DNA from: an uncultured Lachnospiraceae bacterium
GTDB taxonomy: Bacteria > Bacillota > Clostridia > Lachnospirales > Lachnospiraceae
DNA length: 64,000 nucleotides
Assembly: GCA_944380605.1 (NCBI GenBank)
Contig: CALWIA010000006.1
Span: 1 to 64,000, forward strand
Reading direction: 5' to 3'
Position numbers and translations under genes: made by a program. The stretch's first letter is position 1. Every line of letters begins with the position of its first letter. Below, one piece after another: positions 37,490 through 45,111 of this stretch. Under the pieces are notes generated by a model, which was not told the origin of the DNA, did no database searches, and saw only the letters and a program-made list of their open reading frames with translations.

Positions 37490-37621
37490 TATGTACGTCC
37501 TCTTTCTTTTCCGCTTTCCAGGCGCCGCTCTGCCGGCAGCCGGGATATTCAAATACCTGTAGTATACCCACTATACCACATTTTCATCCGGTTCACTCTA
37601 AAATTTTTGAAAAATCGGGAA

Positions 37622-37649
37622 ACTGTGGCAAGCCGGCTCTCATATGATG
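37622..37649 (+). promoter_or_regulatory. Possible sporulation (sigma-K/E-like) promoter of the Cys-rich gene
   Basis: AC (37622-37623), 17-bp spacer, CATATGATG (37641-37649), against the sigma-K pattern AC-N16/17-CATANNNTA. The same AC-N17-CATATGAT layout occurs before the 51-residue gene at 38015. No sigma-A promoter is evident here. Confidence 0.45.
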
Positions 37650-37680
37650 AAGTGTAATCAAAATATTTGGAGGAACCAAT

Positions 37681-37908
37681 ATGAGTGATTTGGCGGCCAC
37701 GAACTGTGGATGCGGATGCGACTGCAGCGCGGGAGGAAACAGCGGATGCAACATTCTCTTTTTGATTCTGCTGCTTTGCTGCTGCGGAGGAAACCTGGGA
37801 GGCATAGAACATAACGGATGCGGCTGCGGCTGCGGAAACGGCTGCGATATCCTCTGGATCATCCTGCTGCTCTGCTGCTGCGGAAACGGAAACAGCTGCT
37901 GCTGCTGA
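37681..37908 (+). CDS. Cysteine-rich small protein ('chorion class high-cysteine HCB'-type)
   Basis: 75 residues, 18 of them Cys (24%). It has an internal duplication: a Gly-Cys run (GCGCDC / GCGCGCGNGC), a hydrophobic stretch (CNILFLILLLCCC / CDILWIILLLCCC) and a Gly/Asn spacer, ending SCCC. No enzyme fold is expected. Similar Lachnospiraceae proteins carry the odd label 'chorion class high-cysteine HCB protein 13'; the function is unknown. Candidates are a cross-linked spore or cell-surface layer protein, a metal-binding protein or a membrane-inserted peptide. GGAGG lies 7 nt before the ATG, and a long hairpin terminator follows at once, so it is a monocistronic unit. Confidence 0.85.
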   Translation: MSDLAATNCGCGCDCSAGGNSGCNILFLILLLCCCGGNLGGIEHNGCGCGCGNGCDILWIILLLCCCGNGNSCCC

Positions 37909-37927
37909 TTGTTCCTTCCGCCGGAAA

Positions 37928-37987
37928 GGGGATGCCCCGGACCTGTAAATGTTCCGATTTACAGGAGGGGGCATCCTCTTCCTTTTT
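37928..37987 (+). terminator. Long bipartite hairpin terminator after the Cys-rich gene
   Basis: GGATGCCCC (37930-37938) pairs with GGGGCATCC (37968-37976), and CTGTAAAT (37943-37950) with ATTTACAG (37957-37964) around GTTCCG. A TTCCTTTTT tract follows. The two stems are separated by a small internal loop. Confidence 0.85.
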
Positions 37988-37990
37988 CAT

Positions 37991-38014
37991 AAAAAGGGCG
38001 CGCCGGGCGCCCTT
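37991..38014 (-). terminator. Terminator after the 51-residue gene
   Basis: Read on the minus strand, AAGGGCGC-CCGGC-GCGCCCTT followed by TTT; a perfect 8-bp stem directly after the stop codon at 38015. Confidence 0.8.
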
Positions 38015-38170
38015 CTACCGGTTCCGGCTCCGTCCGGCCCCCTTCCCGGTTTCCCGTACTTCCCCCGCTTTTTCGTTTTCTCCTTGTCTGTATCCGGTTC
38101 TCTGCCGTTTCGCGCAGTCTTCGTCGATCTCATATACCGCGTTTCCATCTATAATCAGGCGGCTGGACAT
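38015..38170 (-). CDS. 51-residue basic small protein
   Basis: A short frame with all gene signals: GGGAGG five bases before ATG 38170, a stop followed immediately by a hairpin terminator, and a CATANNNTA-type promoter upstream. The protein begins MSSRLIIDGNAVYEIDEDC, which reads like a small beta domain, and continues with a basic, disordered tail rich in R, K, G, E. One Cys. I recall short Lachnospiraceae proteins with a similar 'RLIIDGNAVYEIDE' start, of unknown function. It has been easy to overlook because of its size. Confidence 0.72.
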   Translation of the reverse strand: MSSRLIIDGNAVYEIDEDCAKRQRTGYRQGENEKAGEVRETGKGAGRSRNR

Positions 38171-38204
38171 AGCTTCCTCCCGCATTCCGTGTTTCTTTTC
38201 CTTT

Positions 38205-38232
38205 TATCATATGAAAAATGAGGGAAAAATGT
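38205..38232 (-). promoter_or_regulatory. Possible sigma-K/E-like promoter of the 51-residue gene
   Basis: Minus strand AC (38232-38231), 17-bp spacer, CATATGATA (38213-38205), a full match to CATANNNTA. It lies about 35 nt before the ATG. Confidence 0.45.
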
Positions 38233-38311
38233 TTTGGCACTCCCCCATTCTCATATTTTCCTCCCTTTCTGCATAGATTTTCACAAAAGAAACGTACAGG
38301 TCTGATGTGCC

Positions 38312-38641
38312 ATGCATGACAATTCTCCTATAAAATTCACGGATTTCGACTACCTCACCGGCGACTGCCATCTGCAGATGCTCAAAGCCGCCCTGCCCTA
38401 CGCCGGAATGCCCTGGCAGAGAATGCTCTCCATTCTGATCAAATGCCAGGAACTGAAGCACACCCTTGCCCTGTTTGACGACGCCGACGCCGCTTCTGTG
38501 GGCATCTGTTCTCTGGACAGTTCCCGCTCCCGCTCTCCTCTGGATATGCTGGAAGCCATAAAACCCTACGGAACGCCCCGGGAACAGGAACTGATCGACA
38601 CCCTCTCTCTGCTGATGCAGGCCCTGCAGCAGCCCACATGA
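38312..38641 (+). CDS. Small conserved-looking hypothetical protein
   Basis: 109 residues, soluble, mostly helical (HLQMLKAALPYAGM, MLSILIKCQELKHTL, ELIDTLSLLMQAL). It begins MHDNSPIKFTDFDYLTGDC. It resembles a short family I recall in Blautia and relatives but has no known function. Codon use is like its neighbours. The RBS is weak. It is followed by a second small gene 45 nt downstream. Confidence 0.65.
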   Translation: MHDNSPIKFTDFDYLTGDCHLQMLKAALPYAGMPWQRMLSILIKCQELKHTLALFDDADAASVGICSLDSSRSRSPLDMLEAIKPYGTPREQELIDTLSLLMQALQQPT

Positions 38642-38686
38642 ACCGGCCTGTCCAAGAGCCGGCCTGTCCGCTGAAAGGAGGCGCTT

Positions 38687-38971
38687 ATGATGAGCCAATG
38701 GCAGGAAGACCCCCGTCTCCAGTCCCTGGATCCGGAAAAACTGCAGTTTCTCACCCAGTTTCTGGAACAGCTGGAGCATACTCCCCGCAGTCAGCTGCTC
38801 TCCCGGTTTCTGTCGCTGAATGCCGAGGCCGCCCGCAGAAACATCGCCTTTTCCGATTCGGAAACCAACGCCCTAACCCAGATCCTCACCGGCTATATGA
38901 GTCCCGCGGACCGGGGAAAAATCGGCATGCTGCGGACGCTGGCCAGAAAGCTTTCTGCCCGGCGGGGGTAG
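38687..38971 (+). CDS. Small hypothetical protein, helical
   Basis: 94 residues, predicted all-helical (KLQFLTQFLEQLE, LLSRFLSLNAEAARRN, DSETNALTQILTGYMSP) with a basic end. AAAGGAGG lies 5 nt before the ATG, and a very strong terminator follows at 38989. No recognised domain. Paired with the 109-residue gene upstream, probably one transcript. Confidence 0.68.
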   Translation: MMSQWQEDPRLQSLDPEKLQFLTQFLEQLEHTPRSQLLSRFLSLNAEAARRNIAFSDSETNALTQILTGYMSPADRGKIGMLRTLARKLSARRG

Positions 38972-38988
38972 ATTCTGTTCTTTATAGG

Positions 38989-39035
38989 AAAAGCGGGGAT
39001 TCTGTTTCGTCCAGGAACAGAATCCCCGCTTTTTT
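38989..39035. terminator. Bidirectional terminator, 18-bp stem
   Basis: AAAAGCGGGGATTCTGTT (38989-39006) pairs perfectly with AACAGAATCCCCGCTTTT (39016-39033). T-runs flank both sides, so it ends both the plus-strand small genes and minus-strand leuS. Confidence 0.92.
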
Positions 39036-39043
39036 CATCCGTT

Positions 39044-41461
39044 TTACGGTTTTACCACCAGATTGACAATCTTGCCGGGAACGTAGATTTCCTTCACCAC
39101 GTTTCCGTTTACCTTGTCCGCGATGGCTTCCTTTGCCATGGCAATGGCCTGCTCTTTGCCGGCGTCGGCAGGCACGCGAATCACCGCCCGCACTTTGCCG
39201 TTGACCTGCACCGCCACTTCCACTTCATCTTCCTTCATGGCCGCTTCATCAAACTCCGGCCATCCGGCGTGGAAAACGCTGCCGGTGCCGCCCAGCTGCT
39301 GCCACAGTTCCTCTCCGATGTGAGGCGCGAAGGGAGCCAGCAGCACCACAAAGGTCTTCAGCGTCTCTTTGTCGATGCCGCCGGTGGTTTTGGCCAGGTC
39401 GATCAGCTTGTTGTTGTATTCCATAAATCCGGAAACCACCGTATTGAGGCTGAACTGGTTGAAGCGCTGCTCAATGTCGTACACCAGCTTGTGGCGCAGC
39501 CGCAGCATCTCCTTATCCGGCTGAATGTCTTTATCCTTGCTGTCCATCACCAGGTTCCAGAACCGGTTCAGGAAACGGCTGACGCCTTCGATGCCCCGGT
39601 CGTCCCACTCCGCGTCCAGTTCCGGCGGACCTACGAACAGCTCGTACATCCGCAGAGAATCGCAGCCGTAGTCCCGCACCAGATCGTCGGGAGAAACCAC
39701 GTTTCCTTTGGATTTGCTCATCTTGATGCCGTTCTTTCCGGTGATCATGCCCTGGTTGAACAGCTTGGTAAAGGGCTCGTCAAAGCCGACGACACCGATG
39801 TCGTACAGGAACTTGGTGTAGAAGCGGGAGTACAGCAGGTGCAGCACCGCGTGCTCCACGCCGCCGATGTACATGTCCACCGGCAGGTATTTGTCCGCCT
39901 TTTCCCGGGATACCAGTTCCTTGTCGTTGTGATTGTCCACGTACCGCAGGAAGTACCAGGAAGAACCGGCCCACTGGGGCATGGTGTTGGTCTCCCGCTT
40001 GGCCGGGCCGCCGCACTGGGGGCAGGTGCAGTTGACCCACCAGTCAATGGCCGCCAGCGGCGATTCGCCGGTGCCGGTAGGCTGGTAGTTTTCCACCTCC
40101 GGAAGCTTTAACGGCAGCTCTTCCTCCGGCACCGCCACGTTTCCGCACTTGGGACAGTGCACAATGGGAATGGGCTCGCCCCAGTACCGCTGTCTGGAGA
40201 ATACCCAGTCTCTCAGCTTGTAGTTGACAGTCTTTTTGCCCAGGCCTCTGGCCTCGATCATGGCCGGCGCCTCTTTTTTCAGCACCGCGGATTCCATGCC
40301 ATTCCACTCGCCGGAATTGATCATGGTGCCGCTGGCCTCGGTATAGGCCTCCGTCATGTTCTCGATTTCTTTTCCATCTTTGGCGATTACCTGAATGATG
40401 GGGATGTCAAACTTTTTCGCGAACTCAAAGTCCCGGTCGTCATGGGCGGGCACGCACATAATGGCGCCGGTGCCGTAATCTGCCAGCACATAGTCCGACA
40501 GCCAGATGGGGATCTTCGCTCCGCTTAAGGGGTTTATAGCATAGCTGCCGGTAAACACGCCGGTCTTTTCCTTGTCCTGCATCCGGTCCACATTGGAACG
40601 CATGGAGGAGTCCAGAATGTATTTTTCCACCGCTGCTCTGGTTTCGTCGGTGGCCAGCTCCTTCGCCAGCTTATGCTCCGGCGCCAGCACCATAAAGGTG
40701 GCGCCGTACAGGGTGTCGGGACGGGTGGTGTACACCGTGATCTTCTCGTCTCTTCCGTCTACCGGGAAATTCACCTCCGCGCCGTAGGACTTGCCGATCC
40801 ATTCCGTCTGCATCTTCTTGACCTTTTCCGGCCAGTCCAGCTTGTCCAGGTCGTTTAACAGGCGCTCCGCGTAGGCGGTGATCTTCAACATCCACTGCCG
40901 CAGGTTCTTCTTAGTTACCGGCGCGCCGCAGCGTTCGCAGCAGCCGTTGACCACTTCTTCGTTGGCCAGGCCGGTTTTGCAGGACGGGCACCAGTTGATG
41001 GGGAATTCCTTTTCATACGCCAGGCCCTTTTTAAACATCTGCACAAAAATCCACTGGGTCCACTTGTAGAAATCCGGATCCGTGGTGTTGACTTCCATAT
41101 CCCAGTCGTAAATAGAGGCGATCTCGTTGATCTGCCGCTTGATGTTCTTTACGTTTTCCGCCGTGGAGATCGCCGGATGCACGCCGGTTTTTATAGCGTA
41201 GTTTTCCGCCGGCAGGCCGAACGCGTCCCAGCCCATGGGATGGATCACATAGTGACCTTTCAGAATCTGATACCGGCTCCACACGTCGGAGATGACGTAG
41301 CCTCTCCAGTGTCCTACGTGCAGGCCGCTGCCGGACGGATAGGGGAACATGTCCAGGCAGTAGTATTTCGGTTTCTTTCCATCGTTGACATTGATGGGGT
41401 TCTTTTCCCAGTTCTCCCGCCACTTCTTCTCAATGGCGCTGTGGTTATAGGGTGCTGCCAT
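39044..41461 (-). CDS. leuS: Leucyl-tRNA synthetase
   Basis: 805 residues, class I synthetase. The HIGH signature is HVGH in PYPSGSGLHVGHWRGY near residue 50. The CP1 editing domain lies in the middle, a zinc-type site CPSCKTGLANEEVVNGCCERCG near 165, and KMSKSKGN toward the C-terminal third. The start at 41461 is set by GAAGGAGG five bases upstream; the longer frame runs into the T-box leader. Expression is controlled by the T-box at 41553-41828. Confidence 0.97.
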   Translation of the reverse strand: MAAPYNHSAIEKKWRENWEKNPINVNDGKKPKYYCLDMFPYPSGSGLHVGHWRGYVISDVWSRYQILKGHYVIHPMGWDAFGLPAENYAIKTGVHPAISTAENVKNIKRQINEIASIYDWDMEVNTTDPDFYKWTQWIFVQMFKKGLAYEKEFPINWCPSCKTGLANEEVVNGCCERCGAPVTKKNLRQWMLKITAYAERLLNDLDKLDWPEKVKKMQTEWIGKSYGAEVNFPVDGRDEKITVYTTRPDTLYGATFMVLAPEHKLAKELATDETRAAVEKYILDSSMRSNVDRMQDKEKTGVFTGSYAINPLSGAKIPIWLSDYVLADYGTGAIMCVPAHDDRDFEFAKKFDIPIIQVIAKDGKEIENMTEAYTEASGTMINSGEWNGMESAVLKKEAPAMIEARGLGKKTVNYKLRDWVFSRQRYWGEPIPIVHCPKCGNVAVPEEELPLKLPEVENYQPTGTGESPLAAIDWWVNCTCPQCGGPAKRETNTMPQWAGSSWYFLRYVDNHNDKELVSREKADKYLPVDMYIGGVEHAVLHLLYSRFYTKFLYDIGVVGFDEPFTKLFNQGMITGKNGIKMSKSKGNVVSPDDLVRDYGCDSLRMYELFVGPPELDAEWDDRGIEGVSRFLNRFWNLVMDSKDKDIQPDKEMLRLRHKLVYDIEQRFNQFSLNTVVSGFMEYNNKLIDLAKTTGGIDKETLKTFVVLLAPFAPHIGEELWQQLGGTGSVFHAGWPEFDEAAMKEDEVEVAVQVNGKVRAVIRVPADAGKEQAIAMAKEAIADKVNGNVVKEIYVPGKIVNLVVKP

Positions 41462-41552
41462 ATAAGCCTCCTTCTTGCGCTGCCTTTTGCAGCTGTTTTC
41501 TTTTATGGGGAATGCCCGCTCGGCGCGAGTGCGCATCCTCAGCGGAGCGTAT

Positions 41553-41828
41553 AAAAAAGCGCCTCTATCTTTCGATAGAGACGCAGAATTCGCCGCGCGG
41601 TACCACTCTATTTCATGCTGTCTGCATGCGCTTTCCGGAAATGTCTTCCATTTCCTTCCTGTAACGGCGGAAACACCGGCAATGCCTACCCAAAAAAGCC
41701 TTCCGGCCTCTCCTTCAGCACGCTACTCCGGAACCAGTTCACAGACCCTCCGCCGCCGGCTCGCACCTTCCGCCGGCTCTCTGCCGGCATCCGGCCTGCT
41801 ACTACTTTCCTTCTCAGTATTTGCATCA
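41553..41828 (-). promoter_or_regulatory. T-box riboswitch (leucine) upstream of leuS
   Basis: The 41462-41859 gap is filled by a T-box leader. On the minus strand the T-box AGAGTGGTACCGCGCGG (from 41609) precedes a terminator (GCGTCTCTATC/GATAGAGGCGC, 41584-41559, then TTTTTT to 41553). Stem I is seen with AGAGAGCCGGCGGAAGG and GAGCCGGC. After GTGAA comes CTG (41737-41735), the probable specifier codon, Leu, in the same context as the UGG of the trpX T-box. Uncharged tRNA-Leu should stabilise the antiterminator. Confidence 0.93.
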
Positions 41829-41834
41829 AGACTA

Positions 41835-41863
41835 AATCTAACATATTTGCAAATATCTGTCAA
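41835..41863 (-). promoter_or_regulatory. Promoter of the leuS T-box leader, with palindrome in the spacer
   Basis: TTGACA (41863-41858), 17-bp spacer, TAGATT (41840-41835). The -35 overlaps the stop codon of the upstream sugar kinase gene. The spacer contains the perfect 14-bp palindrome ATATTTGCAAATAT (41843-41856). Confidence 0.75.
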
Positions 41864-42993
41864 CCGGGATTTTTCTCCCGCACCCGTCCCGCGGTTTCCG
41901 CCGCAATGGCCTCCATCTGCTCCATTTGCCGCTCCATATCCGCCGCCAGCCGGATCTGAGTCCGGCACCGGTCCAGGTTGTGCTCTCTCCGGCTGATATG
42001 AAAATACGTGTCTCCCGACAGATAGTCCGTTAGGAAGCGGATGCCGCATTCCATGGTCATCAGCCACGCGCCGTAGGGAAGCATGCGGATCTCCGCCTCC
42101 GTCAGGCTGGCCGCGCACTCCTCCAGAAACCCTTTGGTAAACGCCGTATAGAAAGGCAGCGACAGAGACACCCGCTCCAGGTCCCGCTCATCCTCCAGCG
42201 CCGTGCTGGCGCCGGTCCGGATGGCGTCGCCGAAATCGTACAGAGACAGCCCCGGCATCACCGTATCCAGGTCCACCACGCACAGGGCCCGTCCGGTCTT
42301 CCGGTCCAGCAGCACGTTGTTTAACTTGGTGTCATTGTGAGTCACCCGCAGCGGTATCTCCCCCCGCTGCTGCATGGACAGCGCCAGTCCCAGCCGGCCG
42401 CTCCGTTCCATAAAAAATCCCAGTTCTTCCTGTACCCCGGCGAACCGGCCGCACCCGTCCGCACGCGCCGCCGCTTCCAGATCCCGCAGGCGCTTGGGCG
42501 TATTGTGGAAATCGGGAATGGTCTCCGCCAGCTGATCCGCCGGATATCCCGCCAGCAGCCGCTGGAAATGGCCGAAGGCCCGGCCGCACTCGTACAGTTC
42601 TTCCGGACTCCGGGCCAGATCCCGGCAGAAACTGTCCTGCACAAACCGGTACATCCGCCAGCAGTCCCCATGGCGGTCCCGCAGGCAGCTGTTTCCCTCC
42701 CGGTCCGGAATCAGGTTCAGCACCTCTCTGCCGGGATCGCCGCCTTCCTTTTCCACCGCCGCTTTCAGATACTCCGTCACGCCCCGGATATTGTTCATAA
42801 GGGCTTCCGGATTTTGGAACACTTCCTGATTGATCCGCTGCAGAATAAACGCGCCGTCTTCCGGTTTTCCCGTCTCCGCCAGAAATGTATCGTTGATGTG
42901 GCCGCTGCCGTAGCGCCGCAGCTTTATTTCCGTTCCCAGTCCAAAGGCCTGCGCCGCCTGCCGGATCCGGTCTTCATCCAGCTGTGTCTTCAT
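41860..42993 (-). CDS. APH-fold sugar kinase, N-acetylhexosamine 1-kinase (NahK)-like
   Basis: 377 residues with the aminoglycoside-phosphotransferase/choline kinase fold. Seen are the Brenner motif region VTHNDTKLNNVLLD, catalytic VVDLDTVMPG and LYDFGDAIRT. The FHNTPKR and GAFILQRINQEVF segments are typical of NahK-like enzymes, which phosphorylate N-acetylhexosamines at C1 in host-glycan use. The substrate is inferred. The start at 42993 has GGAGG 7 nt upstream. Confidence 0.8.
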   Translation of the reverse strand: MKTQLDEDRIRQAAQAFGLGTEIKLRRYGSGHINDTFLAETGKPEDGAFILQRINQEVFQNPEALMNNIRGVTEYLKAAVEKEGGDPGREVLNLIPDREGNSCLRDRHGDCWRMYRFVQDSFCRDLARSPEELYECGRAFGHFQRLLAGYPADQLAETIPDFHNTPKRLRDLEAAARADGCGRFAGVQEELGFFMERSGRLGLALSMQQRGEIPLRVTHNDTKLNNVLLDRKTGRALCVVDLDTVMPGLSLYDFGDAIRTGASTALEDERDLERVSLSLPFYTAFTKGFLEECAASLTEAEIRMLPYGAWLMTMECGIRFLTDYLSGDTYFHISRREHNLDRCRTQIRLAADMERQMEQMEAIAAETAGRVREKNPG

Positions 42994-43083
42994 CCGTTTT
43001 CCTCCCGTTTTCCCTTTTCTGGCCCCCATAATAGCACATTTCCCGGAAAGACACAAGGAAGACGCCGCCCCGCGTGGTTTTTC

Positions 43084-43112
43084 TTGCCCCTTTTTTCCAG
43101 ATGTGCTACACT
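43084..43112 (+). promoter_or_regulatory. Probable promoter for the NYN-LOTUS gene
   Basis: TTGCCC (43084-43089), 17-bp spacer, TACACT (43107-43112) preceded by TGC as an extended -10. Confidence 0.5.
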
Positions 43113-43168
43113 GAACTATGGCGGCAGCATCGGTTCCGCCAAATTTTCAGAAAGAGACCGTATCAGTT

Positions 43169-44143
43169 ATGGAACAAAACGAGCGAAGATTTGCAGTACT
43201 CATTGACGCGGACAACGTCTCACCCAAATACATCAAATACATTCTGGACGAGGTGTCCGACATCGGCGTCGCCACCTACAAGCGGATCTACGGAGACTGG
43301 ACCGACACGGAAAAGAAGAGCTGGAAGAACGTCCTTCTGGACTGGTCCGTCAACCCCATCCAGCAGTACAGCTACACCACCGGCAAAAATGCCACCGACT
43401 CTGCCATGATCATCGACGCCATGGATATCCTCTACTCCGGCAACGTAGACGGCTTCTGCCTGGTATCCAGCGATTCGGACTTCACCAAACTGGCCCAGCG
43501 GCTGCGGGAAGACGGCATGTTTGTCATGGGCATCGGCGAGCAGAAGACGCCCAAGCCTTTCCGGGCCGCCTGTGACACCTTTAAGCTGCTGGAAATCATT
43601 TCTTCCGAAGACGCTCCGGAGACGGCTCCGGCAGCCAAATCCCCCGCCGCCGGCCGGGCCGATTCCCTGTCCATGGACGCCATCGAACAGTCCATCACCA
43701 GTATCGACGAGATTCAGAAAGCCATCGCCAAGCTGCTTATGGAAAACAACAGCCAGAACCAGCCGGTGATGCTGGCCAAAGTGGGCAATTTCCTCACCAA
43801 GCGGTTTTCCGACTTCGACGTGCGCAACTACGGCTATTCCAAGCTGTCCACCTTCCTGGAAAGCCTGGACAACAGCGACTTTCAGGTGGTCAAGCTCCAC
43901 GGCGGGTACTTTGTGCAGGAAAAGAGCGCCAGCATTTCCATGGCGGAAATTGAAAAAGAGATCACCCGCATCCTGCAGAGGAACAAGGGCCACGTGGACA
44001 ATTTAAGCATCATCCACGACGAACTGAAAAAGACCTTCCCGTCCTTCGACGTCAAGCAGTACGGATTCAGCCGCATTTCCAGCTTTATCCGCAGTTTCGG
44101 CACCTTCCGCATCAAAGACAACATGATTCAGCTGCGAGGATAA
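43169..44143 (+). CDS. NYN-domain ribonuclease-like protein with two OST-HTH/LOTUS domains
   Basis: 324 residues. The NYN (PIN-like) nuclease domain spans ~6-145, with acidic metal-site residues in LIDADN (11-16), ATDSAMIIDAMD (75-86) and SSDSDF (100-105). Two LOTUS RNA-binding domains follow, ~180-250 (VGNFLTKRFSDFDVRNYGY) and ~258-324 (LKKTFPSFDVKQYGFSRISSF). The layout is a small version of eukaryotic MARF1. Likely an RNA nuclease or RNA-binding regulator; LOTUS domains in other proteins bind G-quadruplex RNA. The RBS is weak (AGAAAGAG). Next to the CPBP protease gene, 2 nt downstream. Confidence 0.9.
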   Translation: MEQNERRFAVLIDADNVSPKYIKYILDEVSDIGVATYKRIYGDWTDTEKKSWKNVLLDWSVNPIQQYSYTTGKNATDSAMIIDAMDILYSGNVDGFCLVSSDSDFTKLAQRLREDGMFVMGIGEQKTPKPFRAACDTFKLLEIISSEDAPETAPAAKSPAAGRADSLSMDAIEQSITSIDEIQKAIAKLLMENNSQNQPVMLAKVGNFLTKRFSDFDVRNYGYSKLSTFLESLDNSDFQVVKLHGGYFVQEKSASISMAEIEKEITRILQRNKGHVDNLSIIHDELKKTFPSFDVKQYGFSRISSFIRSFGTFRIKDNMIQLRG

Positions 44144-44145
44144 CC

Positions 44146-45057
44146 ATGATGAATCCCAGACAAGTGTTTTCACGCGTCGGCTTTGCCTATGCCGCGTACC
44201 TGACAATTTCCACCGCCAGCCAGCTGCTGGCGGCGGCCCTTCTTCAGCCCTTCCGAGCGCGGATGGGCGAGGACCTGTGGTTTGTGGTCTGCATGCTCTG
44301 CATGTATCCGGCGGCCTTTCTGGTCTTCTGGCTGCTGATGCGCCGAATCCCCAAAGACCCTGCGGGCCGGCCGGACATGCCGCTTCGCGCCGGACGCTTC
44401 CTTGGCATTTTCATCATCTGCGTCGGCGTCATGTACGCAGGCAACCTGCTGGGGCAGCTGATCTCCCAGATGGCGGACCGGCTCACCGGCCGGCAGTCGG
44501 TCAACGCCGTGGTGGAACTGGTCATGGGCATGGACACCTGGGCCGTGTTTCTGGCCGCGGTAGCGGCGGCTCCCGTTATGGAAGAGCTGCTGTTTCGCAA
44601 GCTGCTGCTGGACCGCGTCTCGGTATTCGGAGACCGCACCGCCATTCTGCTGTCCGGCGTGGTTTTCGGACTGGCCCACGGCAACTTTTACCAGTTTTTC
44701 TACGCCTTCGGCCTGGGATCCATATTCGCCTGGGTCTACCTGCGCACCCGCCGGATCCGTTTTTCCATTCTGCTGCATGTCCTGATCAACTTCTGCGGCA
44801 GCATCCTGCCCATGCAGCTGCTGCACATGATGCGGGACTATCCGGTGATCGGCGCCCACCTGCTGCTGGGGCAGACCATGCTGATGCTGGCCGCCGCCAT
44901 CTGCGGCGTGATTCTGCTGATCTGCCAGCGCAGAGACTGGATCCTGCTTCCCGGCAGCTGTCCGATTCCCGCCGGGAAATGGTTCGGCACGGTATTCGCA
45001 AACAAAGGCATACTGGTGTTTTTCCTGGTCAGCCTTCTGTTCTTTTTCATGGCATAA
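44146..45057 (+). CDS. CPBP-family intramembrane metalloprotease
   Basis: 303 residues, ~8 transmembrane helices. The glutamic-protease/ABI motifs are EELLFR (146-151) and FGLAHGN (174-180), with a later His/Asn motif in HVLINFCGS. Members cleave prenylated or other membrane proteins, and some give bacteriocin self-immunity. Starts 2 nt after the NYN gene, so the two are co-transcribed. Confidence 0.9.
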   Translation: MMNPRQVFSRVGFAYAAYLTISTASQLLAAALLQPFRARMGEDLWFVVCMLCMYPAAFLVFWLLMRRIPKDPAGRPDMPLRAGRFLGIFIICVGVMYAGNLLGQLISQMADRLTGRQSVNAVVELVMGMDTWAVFLAAVAAAPVMEELLFRKLLLDRVSVFGDRTAILLSGVVFGLAHGNFYQFFYAFGLGSIFAWVYLRTRRIRFSILLHVLINFCGSILPMQLLHMMRDYPVIGAHLLLGQTMLMLAAAICGVILLICQRRDWILLPGSCPIPAGKWFGTVFANKGILVFFLVSLLFFFMA

Positions 45058-45068
45058 CAGCAGAAAAC

Positions 45069-45101
45069 GGGGCGGCTCCCATAGGGAACCGCCCCATTTT
45101 T
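45069..45101. terminator. Bidirectional terminator
   Basis: GGGGCGG (45069-45075) pairs with CCGCCCC (45089-45095), extended by TCCC/GGGA with one mismatch. T-runs on both sides (ATTTTTA on plus, GTTTTC on minus). Shared by the CPBP gene and the EF-G paralogue. Confidence 0.88.
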
Positions 45102-45111
45102 ATGCGTCCGG

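Noticed and set aside
38207..38779. A 190-codon open frame on the minus strand across the small genes
   Set aside because: It opposes two plus-strand genes, of which the 94-residue one has a strong RBS and terminator, and it has no RBS itself.
44170..44859. A 229-codon minus-strand frame opposite the CPBP gene
   Set aside because: The plus-strand protein has clear EELLFR and FGLAHGN motifs and membrane helices; the opposite frame has none.
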